Below are positions 6,721-11,416 of a stretch of DNA of 12,289 nucleotides, one piece after another; position 1 is the stretch's first letter; each line of letters starts with the position of its first letter. Made by a program: the position numbers and the translations under genes. This DNA is from Thermoleophilia bacterium (GTDB lineage Bacteria > Actinomycetota > Thermoleophilia > Gaiellales > Gaiellaceae), in assembly GCA_013362295.1 (NCBI GenBank), contig JABFWJ010000192.1, forward strand, positions 1 through 12,289, written 5' to 3'. Below the pieces are notes generated by a model. The model saw nothing but the letters and a program-made list of their open reading frames with translations. It was not told where the DNA came from and did not search any database.

Positions 6721-7824
6721 GTGATCGAGCAACACTTCGGTGAGTCCGCGCCCTTGTCGCTCGGGGTGGAGGAGGAGCTGATGATCCTCGATGCGGACAC
6801 TCTCGAGCAGGTGGCCGCGGTCGACCGGATCCTGCGCGGCGTCGAGGGGCTCGACCTGCCCGGCAGCGTGAAGACCGAGCTCTTCGCGTCGGTGTTCGAG
6901 ACGAACACGAACGTCTGCACGTCGGTCGGTGAAGTCGACGCGGTGCTTCCCGTGCTGCGCCGCGCGGCGGCCGAGGCGGCGGAGCCGGAGGGGCTCGCGA
7001 TCGCCGCCGCGGGCACTCATCCGTTTGCGCGTCCCGAAGGGCAGGCGATCGTGAAGGAGCCGCGCTACGTGACGTTCGCCGGCTACGGCGGCATCTCGGT
7101 GCGGCGCCAGGGAGTGCAGGGGCTGCACGTCCACGTCGGCATGCCGTCGGCCGAGGACTGCTGGCGCTGCCTCGATGCGATCGTCCCGTGGCTGCCCGTC
7201 GTGCTCGCGCTCTCGGCGAACTCCCCGTGGTACGCCGGCGTGCGCACCGGCATGGCCTCGAACCGCGCGCCGGTGCTGGCCGAGCTGCCGCGCGCGGGCG
7301 TCCCGCCGGCGTTTGCGTCGTACGGCGAGTGGGAGTCGTGGGTCGAGCGCCTGACGCGGCTCGGCGTCGCCGAGGACTACACGCGCATCTGGTGGGACGC
7401 GCGTCCGCATCCGAAGCTCGGGACACTCGAGGTGCGCATGCCGGACCAGCCGACGGATGTCCGCCTGTCGTCCGCGTTCACGGCGCTGCTCCAGGCGCTC
7501 TGCGCGACCGCGCTCGAGGGCTCGCTCGCGCGTGGCGATTCGTCACTCGGCGATCGCGGGCGCGCCGACTACGTTCAGAACCGCTGGTCGGCGGCACGTT
7601 TCGGGCCGCAGGCGCAGCTGCTGCATCCCGACGGTCGAAGCTACATCCGCGCGAGCGAGCTGGGGGCCGAGCTGCTCGAGCGCGTCGGGCCGGCGGCGAC
7701 GGAGCTCGGCGGCGCCGAGCTGCTCGCGCGGCTCGACCCGTGCGGCTGCGAGGCCGACCTGCAGCTGCAGAGCGAGACGCCCGAGGAGGCGACGGCGGAC
7801 GTCGTCGCGCGCTCGCTAGGGTAG
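6721..7824 (+). CDS. YbdK-type glutamate-cysteine ligase (carboxylate-amine ligase, GCS2 family)
   Basis: This 367-residue enzyme is a full-length member of the GCS2/YbdK family (members are about 370 residues). Landmarks are SLGVEEELMILD (residues 13-24, metal-binding acidic cluster), FETNTNVC (59-66), GLHVHVGM (134-141), LSANSPWYAGVRTGMASNR (164-182, substrate-binding loop) and GTLEVRMPDQPTDV (234-247). The family joins glutamate and cysteine through the gamma-carboxyl using ATP; several bacterial members are weak ligases and the true in vivo product may be another gamma-glutamyl amide, or a step towards ergothioneine. The start is GTG 6721, two bases after the previous stop. The Cys-rich neighbour and the nearby SigR/RsrA pair suggest, but do not prove, a thiol-related role. 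Confidence 0.88.
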   Translation: MIEQHFGESAPLSLGVEEELMILDADTLEQVAAVDRILRGVEGLDLPGSVKTELFASVFETNTNVCTSVGEVDAVLPVLRRAAAEAAEPEGLAIAAAGTHPFARPEGQAIVKEPRYVTFAGYGGISVRRQGVQGLHVHVGMPSAEDCWRCLDAIVPWLPVVLALSANSPWYAGVRTGMASNRAPVLAELPRAGVPPAFASYGEWESWVERLTRLGVAEDYTRIWWDARPHPKLGTLEVRMPDQPTDVRLSSAFTALLQALCATALEGSLARGDSSLGDRGRADYVQNRWSAARFGPQAQLLHPDGRSYIRASELGAELLERVGPAATELGGAELLARLDPCGCEADLQLQSETPEEATADVVARSLG

Positions 7825-7828
7825 GGAC

Positions 7829-8044
7829 GTGGCGACGGTCACCGAGACGATTCAGGTCGCCGGCATCCGCTGCGAGCGGTGCGTGATGCGGCTCGCGCAG
7901 ACGCTCGAGGGTGCCGAGGGGCTCGAGTTCGCGAACGCCAACCTGCTGGGGCAGGTGCTCCTCTCCTACGACGACGAGCGCACCACCAAGGATGCGCTCG
8001 TCGACAGGATGGCCCGCGGCGGCTTCCGCGAGCAAGTGATCTAG
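7829..8044 (+). CDS. Small heavy-metal-associated (HMA) domain protein
   Basis: This 71-residue protein is one HMA/ferredoxin-like fold. The metal loop is VAGIRCERCVMRLAQTLEG, with the CxxC cysteines C15 and C18 at the start of the first helix. It continues with the family strand-strand-helix pattern (LEFANANLLGQVLLSYDDE, then KDALVDRMARGGFREQVI). Members bind Cu(I), Zn or Hg as chaperones, although many free-standing copies in actinobacteria have no known partner, and GIRCERC differs from the canonical GMTCxxC. Start GTG 7829 lies five bases after the ligase stop, with TAGGGAC just before it. Its TAG ends at 8044 and abuts the stop of the convergent gene. No P-type ATPase or metal regulator is in the window. 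Confidence 0.8.
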   Translation: MATVTETIQVAGIRCERCVMRLAQTLEGAEGLEFANANLLGQVLLSYDDERTTKDALVDRMARGGFREQVI

Positions 8045-8488
8045 TCAGTCCAGGTTCGAGGTCGTGCCTGCCGGGTCGGCAGCGTTCGCCTGCCGCTCGT
8101 GGACCGCGGGCAGCGCGTTCCGGTCCTTGTTCTCCATCACGTCGAGCCGCTGCTCCGGGGCGGTCGGCATACCTGCGCGCGCCGCGGCGGTCTCTGCGTT
8201 GTCGAGGCTGTTGGGGTCGGAATCGACCTCGAACGGTCCGTCGAGCCCGTAGTGCAGCCTGACGGCCGAGCAGTCCCAGTTCTCCAGGTCGACCTTGGGC
8301 GAGTCGTCGACGACGTCCTTGGTCACCGTCGCGCGAAGCTCGCCGTCGCCCTCGTGCAGGAACTCGCGCGGGATCGCATGCTTCGTCTTGAAGACGTGAC
8401 CGGTCTCGATGATCACGCAGTTGTCCCGCTCCTCGACAACTGTCCCCAGCTTGTGGTCGTCGCTCGTGACGACGGTCTGCCTGTCCAT
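8045..8488 (-). CDS. PRC-barrel/DUF2171-like small soluble protein
   Basis: This 147-residue acidic protein has an N-terminal segment MDRQTVVTSDDHKLGTVVEE with beta-strands continuing through IIETGHVFKTKHAIPREFLH. It resembles PRC-barrel/DUF2171 domains, where a D-x-x-LG turn opens a small beta-barrel. The second half (about 85-147) is Ala/Asn/Asp-rich and probably disordered. ATG 8488 was preferred to the upstream in-frame TTG 8512 because the barrel begins right there and AAAGGGG lies four bases upstream. It is divergent from the SigR-type sigma gene with an 80-base shared control region, so it might respond to the same stress, but that is inference. It ends tail-to-tail with the HMA gene without any spacer. 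PRC-barrel proteins often bind RNA, protein or metal; exact role unknown. Confidence 0.65.
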   Translation of the reverse strand: MDRQTVVTSDDHKLGTVVEERDNCVIIETGHVFKTKHAIPREFLHEGDGELRATVTKDVVDDSPKVDLENWDCSAVRLHYGLDGPFEVDSDPNSLDNAETAAARAGMPTAPEQRLDVMENKDRNALPAVHERQANAADPAGTTSNLD

Positions 8489-8514
8489 GGATCCCCTTTC
8501 GCTTGCTCTCAAAT

Positions 8515-8541
8515 GGGAATCTCGCCGATTCGGCGTTCGTT
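8515..8541 (+). promoter_or_regulatory. SigR-type promoter (GGGAAT-N18-GTT) upstream of the sigma gene
   Basis: GGGAAT at 8515-8520 and GTT at 8539-8541 are exactly 18 bases apart, matching the known SigR consensus of Streptomyces (GGGAAT-N18-GTT) in bases and spacing. Transcription would begin around 8548-8550, about 20 bases before ATG 8569. Since the gene downstream encodes a SigR-like factor, this predicts positive autoregulation after release from its anti-sigma factor. The -35 lies 27 bases upstream of the divergent gene's start. Confidence 0.7.
8523..8535. repeat. 13-bp perfect palindrome in the SigR promoter spacer
   Basis: CGCCGA-T-TCGGCG is a perfect inverted repeat sitting wholly between the -35 and -10 elements of the sigma promoter. 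It might be an operator for a dimeric regulator or might be a chance feature of GC-rich DNA. Eleven of its bases (CCGATTCGGCG) also occur in REP copy B at 9471-9481. Confidence 0.35.
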
Positions 8542-8568
8542 CAAACGATTGCTAGGGTGGCCGCCGAA

Positions 8569-9162
8569 ATGAGCGAGAGCGCGCCGACGGCCGCCGACAC
8601 CCGCAGACTCGCCGAGGAGGCGCGTGCTCGTGTGCGGTTCGAAGAAGAGGCCTTGGATTTGAGCGATCAGGTGTATCGGGTGGCCAGGCGGCTCGTCGGC
8701 TCACGCGAGGAGGCCGAGGACCTCGTCCAGCAGACGTACGAGCGTGCGTTTCGCTCGTGGAAGCAGTTCACGCCCGGGACGAACCTGCGCGCGTGGCTGC
8801 TGCGCATCCTCACCAACCTCAACATCGACCGCGGCCGCCGCCAGCAGCGGGCGCCGCAGACGACGCCGCTCGACACCGAGGCGGGGGACTACTTCCTCTA
8901 CAACAAGCTCGAGGCGCAGCTCCCGGACGAGAACCCCGACGAAGAACGTGTGCTCGAGCGGCTCAGTCAGGATTCGATCGTCGACGCCCTCGCCGACGTG
9001 CCGCACGACTTCCGCGACGCGATCGTGCTCGTCGACATCGGGGAGTTCTCGTACGCCGATGCGGCGCAGATCCTCGACATCCCGATCGGCACCGTGATGT
9101 CGCGCTTGCACCGCGGCAGGCGTATCCTGAAGAAGAACCTCGCCGACGAGGTCATCACATGA
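8569..9162 (+). CDS. sigR: ECF RNA polymerase sigma factor, SigR type
   Basis: This ECF sigma factor of about 197 residues has region 2 (about 22-92) with RARVRFEEEALDLSDQVYRVA, EEAEDLVQQTYERAFR (core-binding/-10 area) and FTPGTNLRAWLLRILTNL. After a linker comes region 4 (about 130-190) with VDALADVPHDFRDAIVLVD, SYADAAQILDIPIGTVMSRL and HRGRRILKKNL (-35 helix-turn-helix). The FxPGTNLxAWLxRILTN and PIGTVMSRLHRGRR strings are typical of the SigR/SigH (ECF12) group that controls the disulfide-stress regulon. ATG 8569 was chosen because region 2 follows closely and the promoter's transcription start is near 8549; earlier starts (TTG 8503, GTG 8557) are less likely. The next gene encodes its zinc-binding anti-sigma factor, completing a redox switch. 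Confidence 0.92.
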   Translation: MSESAPTAADTRRLAEEARARVRFEEEALDLSDQVYRVARRLVGSREEAEDLVQQTYERAFRSWKQFTPGTNLRAWLLRILTNLNIDRGRRQQRAPQTTPLDTEAGDYFLYNKLEAQLPDENPDEERVLERLSQDSIVDALADVPHDFRDAIVLVDIGEFSYADAAQILDIPIGTVMSRLHRGRRILKKNLADEVIT

Positions 9163-9176
9163 CCGACTCAAAATGA
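9159..9176 (+). other. Five-codon mini-ORF linking sigR and rsrA
   Basis: ATG 9159 overlaps the sigR stop (ATGA) and opens the peptide MTDSK, whose TGA (9174-9176) overlaps the rsrA ATG 9173 (again ATGA). rsrA has no clear ribosome binding site of its own, so terminating ribosomes could be passed along in two steps. This reading is from sequence alone; the mini-ORF may be chance. Confidence 0.35.
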
Positions 9177-9406
9177 TCGATTGGTGCGACAAGTGCGAGG
9201 AGTTGATGCAGCCCTATCTGGACGGCACGCTCTCCGACGCCGAGGTCGCTCAGGCCCAACACCACCTCGAGCTGTGCAGCTGGTGCGCGAAGCGCTACCA
9301 CTTCGAGGAGCGTCTGCGCCACTACGTGCGCGTCGCCGTCAGCGAGCCGATGTCGGCGGAGCTGAAGGCGAGGCTGTCCGCGCTGCGCACGCCGCTCGAC
9401 GCTTAG
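9173..9406 (+). CDS. rsrA: RsrA-type zinc-binding anti-sigma factor
   Basis: This 77-residue protein carries the ZAS anti-sigma motif HHLELCSWCAKRYHFEERLR, i.e. H31-x3-C35-x2-C38, plus N-terminal cysteines C5 and C8 in WCDKCEELMQPYLDG. In Streptomyces RsrA the zinc and redox-active thiols come from the equivalent N-terminal Cys, the His and the CxxC; disulfide stress ejects zinc and frees SigR. Here C8 in KCEEL aligns best with the RsrA N-terminal cysteine, C5 is extra, and the CC pair found later in Streptomyces RsrA is absent (YVRVAVSEP). At 77 residues it is shorter than Streptomyces RsrA (about 105) because the tail is missing. Start ATG 9173 lies 11 bases after the sigR stop. The role as SigR inhibitor is inferred from the motif and adjacency. 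Confidence 0.88.
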   Translation: MIDWCDKCEELMQPYLDGTLSDAEVAQAQHHLELCSWCAKRYHFEERLRHYVRVAVSEPMSAELKARLSALRTPLDA

Positions 9407-9419
9407 GGACGTAAAGGCT

Positions 9420-9450
9420 GCAATCTGGTTCGCTGCGCGAATCAGGTTGC
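9420..9450 (+). repeat. REP-like palindrome, copy A
   Basis: The arms are GCAATCTGGTTCGC (9420-9433) and GCGAATCAGGTTGC (9437-9450), joined by the triloop TGC. In plus-strand RNA the 14-bp stem is continuous with two G-U wobbles; on the minus strand those become A-C mismatches, so the element has an orientation. It lies 14 bases after the rsrA stop. Confidence 0.75.
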
Positions 9451-9465
9451 GTGGTGACGCGTGAC

Positions 9466-9498
9466 CGAATCCGATTCGGCGCAGCCGAACCGGATTCG
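9466..9498 (-). repeat. REP-like palindrome, copy B (inverted relative to A)
   Basis: The plus-strand arms are CGAATCCGATTCGGC (9466-9480) and GCCGAACCGGATTCG (9484-9498). Read on the minus strand, the stem is 15 bp with one G-U wobble and the same TGC triloop as copy A, placing it five bases after the TAA of the minus-strand LytR_C gene. The left arm contains the perfect odd palindrome CGAATC-C-GATTCG. Confidence 0.75.
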
Positions 9499-9503
9499 AG
9501 CCC

Positions 9504-10193
9504 TTATTGTTGCGCGACCGTTTGCGGGCCGACGACGACGAGCAGCTGCCGCGACCCGAGACCGGGTGTCTCCTGTGCGCGGACCGAGAGCTGGCGTGCC
9601 AGGCGCAGGCCGACGCCGCGTCCCGCCTGCCCGTAGTAGACGGTCGAGGCCGGATAGTCGAAACGGTCTGCGCGGCCGACCTTCGCGATCGAGTAGCCCA
9701 TCGCGCCGATCCGGCTGGCGACGGCGCGCGTCCAGCTGATGTCGCCGTTGCCGTTCTCGACGGTCACCTTGAGCTTCCACGGCGGCGTGAGGCTCGCGTT
9801 CGGGATCGCCTCGACGGTGCGCGTCCGCGCCGGGCGCAGGTCCGGTGTGAGCAGCATCACGGCGAGCGCCGAGAGCAGCGCTGCGACGGCGCCGACCACG
9901 ATCAGCCGGGCGCGCGCGTTGACGCGGAACGCGCCGGAGACGGGCAGGCCCGCGAGGCGCCTTGCCTCGTGGCGATCGATCCCCAGCCCGGTCGCGTACA
10001 GCACCGCGGCGAGCGCCGCGGCGCTCTGCGAGGGGAAGCGATAGAGGCGGCCGTCCTCGAGCCATTCGATCTCCTCCTCGGTGAGCCCGCTGCGGTACGC
10101 GACCTGTTTGACGGTCAGGTCACGGCGCTCCCGGGCCTCGGCGAGCGGCGACGGCTGCGGGATCGCATCGAGCGGATGTGCGAGCTCGAGCAT
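9504..10193 (-). CDS. Membrane protein with N-terminal RodZ-like HTH and C-terminal LytR_C domain
   Basis: This 229-residue protein has three parts. Residues 15-85 form a RodZ/HTH_25-like helix-turn-helix (LAEARERRDLTVKQVAYRSG, EEEIEWLEDGRLYRFPS). A single membrane helix spans about 96-116 after RVNARAR. A C-terminal domain (about 140-225) with LKVTVENGNGDISWTRAVAS, MGYSIAKVG and STVYYGQAGRGVGLRLARQL matches LytR_C, the domain that follows the LCP cell-wall ligase domain in LytR/CpsA/Psr proteins. There is no LCP catalytic domain. The HTH would be cytoplasmic and the LytR_C domain outside, as in RodZ, so a cell-shape or wall-sensing role is plausible but unproven. Start ATG 10193 has an excellent AAGGAGG site upstream. 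It is the last gene of the minus-strand string, 39 bases after the nucleotidyltransferase stop. Confidence 0.8.
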   Translation of the reverse strand: MLELAHPLDAIPQPSPLAEARERRDLTVKQVAYRSGLTEEEIEWLEDGRLYRFPSQSAAALAAVLYATGLGIDRHEARRLAGLPVSGAFRVNARARLIVVGAVAALLSALAVMLLTPDLRPARTRTVEAIPNASLTPPWKLKVTVENGNGDISWTRAVASRIGAMGYSIAKVGRADRFDYPASTVYYGQAGRGVGLRLARQLSVRAQETPGLGSRQLLVVVGPQTVAQQ

Positions 10194-10201
10194 CAGGGCG
10201 G

Positions 10202-10208
10202 TCCTCCT
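10202..10208 (-). promoter_or_regulatory. Strong ribosome binding site for the HTH-LytR_C gene
   Basis: On the minus strand AAGGAGG ends eight bases before ATG 10193. It is the clearest Shine-Dalgarno sequence in the window and fixes the start of this gene. Confidence 0.7.
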
Positions 10209-10232
10209 TCGTTCCTCGTTCCTTCCTCCCTG

Positions 10233-10757
10233 CTATCGGCGGTAATCGACGTCACCTGGAGGGGTGAGGTCAGAACAGTCTACGAGCACGGCGTCGAGCG
10301 CCCGGCCGCCCTCGTCCGGGATGTCGCCCCAGGCGCTGCGCGCGAGCACCACCGGATGGCTCCGCGTGCCGTCGTACGAGGCGGCGAGCACGGGCTCGGG
10401 CCGCTCGAGCAGGCGCGCCACGGCCCGCGGATCGAGGTCGGGGCCGTCGGCGAGCACGATCACGGCGCGCGTCACGTCGTCCCCGAGCGCCGCGAGCCCG
10501 CAGCGCAGGGAGGCGCCGGGGCCCAGCTGCCACTCCTCGCAGGGGACAACCTTGAGGCTCGAATCTGGTTCGCACGCTGTTGAAAGGCAGTGCGAATCAG
10601 ATTCGGGGACTGGGAATTCATGCGCGCCCTGGACGACGACGACCTCGTCGACCGGGGCGCGGGCGAGGGCGGCGAGGACCGCGGGCAGGAGCTCGCGCTG
10701 CTTGACGCCGCCGTACCGTGTCGACGCGCCGGCTGCGAGGACGACGGCCGCGATCAG
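10233..10757 (-). CDS. MocA/MobA-like nucleotidyltransferase with apparent CTG start and internal palindromic insert
   Basis: Reading the minus strand from 10757 gives 174 codons without a stop. The protein begins LIAAVVLAAGASTRYGGVKQ, the NTP-binding signature of MobA-like nucleotidyltransferases (usually MIAAVVLAAGxSxRMGxxK). It continues with VDEVVVVQG, then LKVVPCEEWQLGPGASLRCG, IVLADGPDLDP (metal-site aspartates), RSHPVVLARSAWGDIPDEGGRAL and DVDYRR. No ATG, GTG or TTG lies in frame before GTG 10475, which would remove the NTP site. CTG 10757 overlaps the upstream stop (CTGA) exactly at the family's first methionine. Residues 51-67 (PESDSHCLSTACEPDSS) come from REP-like copy C, in a loop that varies in the family. 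MocA adds cytidine to molybdopterin for Mo hydroxylases, fitting the FAD subunit upstream; the RYGG variant and missing TPED tail leave substrate uncertain. Confidence 0.8.
   Translation of the reverse strand: MIAAVVLAAGASTRYGGVKQRELLPAVLAALARAPVDEVVVVQGAHEFPVPESDSHCLSTACEPDSSLKVVPCEEWQLGPGASLRCGLAALGDDVTRAVIVLADGPDLDPRAVARLLERPEPVLAASYDGTRSHPVVLARSAWGDIPDEGGRALDAVLVDCSDLTPPGDVDYRR
10560..10605 (+). repeat. REP-like palindrome, copy C, inside the nucleotidyltransferase gene
   Basis: The arms CGAATCTGGTTCGCAC (10560-10575) and GTGCGAATCAGATTCG (10590-10605) pair over 16 bp with one G-U wobble on the plus strand, around a 14-base loop. They belong to the same family as copies A and B (GGTTCG in one arm, CGAATC in the other) but with a longer loop. 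The host gene is on the opposite strand and reads through in frame as PESDSHCLSTACEPDSS. Confidence 0.8.
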
Positions 10758-11416
10758 TGGACGCGGAGGGTGGCTTTCTCGATCTCGACCGTCTCGGTCG
10801 GAGTGCCCGCGCCGCCGCTTGCCGGGTCGCCGAGCTGACCGATCTTGTCGACGACCCCGAGCCCCTGCACGACCTTGCCGAGCACGGCGTAGTCGGGAGG
10901 GAGCTGCGCGTCCGGCGCGGTCACGACGAAGAACTGCGACCCGCTCGTCCCCGGCGGCTCCAGCTGCGTCTTCGCCATCGCCACCACGCCGTGCGTGTAC
11001 TTCGTGCCCGCGGCCGGCTTGTCGACGGTCGAGTAACCGGGCCCGCCCTGCCCGCTGCCGGTCGGGTCGCCGCCCTGGATCACGAAGCCGGGAACGATGC
11101 GGTGGAAGACGGTGCCGTCGAAGAAGCGCTTGCGCACGAGGCTCGCGAACGACGTCGTCGTCGCCGGCGCCGTCCTGACCGCGAGGCGGATCGTGAAGCT
11201 CCCGCAGTTCGTCGCGATCGCGACGTCGTACGTCTTGCCCGCGGCGAGCGGCTTGGTCGGCTTCTTCTCGGTCCGCGACTTCGCGGCCGGGGCGTTCACC
11301 GGGCGGCAGCCGTTCGCATCGGTCGTCGTCTGCGAGGACGTGCTCTTGCTCGATCCACCGCAGCCCGCGAGCGCGAGCACGAGCACCGCTAGCGGCAGCC
11401 GGCGACCGAGGTCCAC
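10754..11416 (-). CDS. Cyclophilin-type peptidyl-prolyl isomerase, lipoprotein
   Basis: This 220-residue protein has a lipoprotein signal MDLGRRLPLAVLVLALAGC with lipobox LAGC (C19), then a Ser/Thr-rich linker (GGSSKSTSSQTTTDANG). A cyclophilin domain (about 55-215) follows, containing NCGSFTIRL, FFDGTVFHRIVPGFVIQGGD (catalytic Arg in FHRIVPGF), GTSGSQFFVV and YAVLGKVVQGLGVVDKI. The conserved FHRI...QGGDPTG core is intact, so the enzyme should be active, catalysing prolyl cis-trans isomerisation outside the membrane. GTG 11416 was chosen because it gives a positively charged n-region (GRR) before the hydrophobic stretch; it overlaps the transglycosylase gene by 28 bases. Longer open sequence upstream is Arg-rich shadow of that gene. 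The stop overlaps the next gene's CTG. Confidence 0.9.
   Translation of the reverse strand: MDLGRRLPLAVLVLALAGCGGSSKSTSSQTTTDANGCRPVNAPAAKSRTEKKPTKPLAAGKTYDVAIATNCGSFTIRLAVRTAPATTTSFASLVRKRFFDGTVFHRIVPGFVIQGGDPTGSGQGGPGYSTVDKPAAGTKYTHGVVAMAKTQLEPPGTSGSQFFVVTAPDAQLPPDYAVLGKVVQGLGVVDKIGQLGDPASGGAGTPTETVEIEKATLRVH

Larger units (their letters stand above)
9407..9503. other. Convergent intergenic region holding two inverted REP-like hairpins
   Basis: These 97 bases separate the 3' ends of rsrA (+) and the LytR_C gene (-). Hairpin A (9420-9450) is close to rsrA and hairpin B (9466-9498) is close to the other gene, separated by 15 bases (GTGGTGACGCGTGAC). No T-run follows either stem, so a classical intrinsic terminator is absent, though the hairpins could stop or protect transcripts from both sides. 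Confidence 0.7.

Noticed and set aside
6359..7426. 355-codon minus-strand frame opposite the ligase
   Set aside because: Arg/Ala/Ser/Pro-rich antisense shadow; the ligase on the plus strand has full family motifs.
8503..8568. Upstream extension of the sigma factor to TTG 8503
   Set aside because: It would overlap the SigR promoter and its predicted transcription start, and adds no conserved residues.
9420..9498. Classical Rho-independent terminators at hairpins A and B
   Set aside because: There is no T-run after either stem on the relevant strand, and the same arms recur inside a gene (copy C).
10233..10475. Short 80-residue gene starting at GTG 10475
   Set aside because: It contains only the C-terminal half of a nucleotidyltransferase. 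The same frame is open to CTG 10757 and encodes the matching N-terminal half with the NTP-binding signature.
9507..10583. 358-codon plus-strand frame opposite the LytR_C and nucleotidyltransferase genes
   Set aside because: It is Arg/Asp-rich, spans two real genes and their gap on the other strand, and has no domain match.
10233..10757. Nucleotidyltransferase as a pseudogene broken by the palindrome
   Set aside because: The frame is uninterrupted through the repeat and both halves keep their conserved motifs, so an in-frame insert is the simpler reading.
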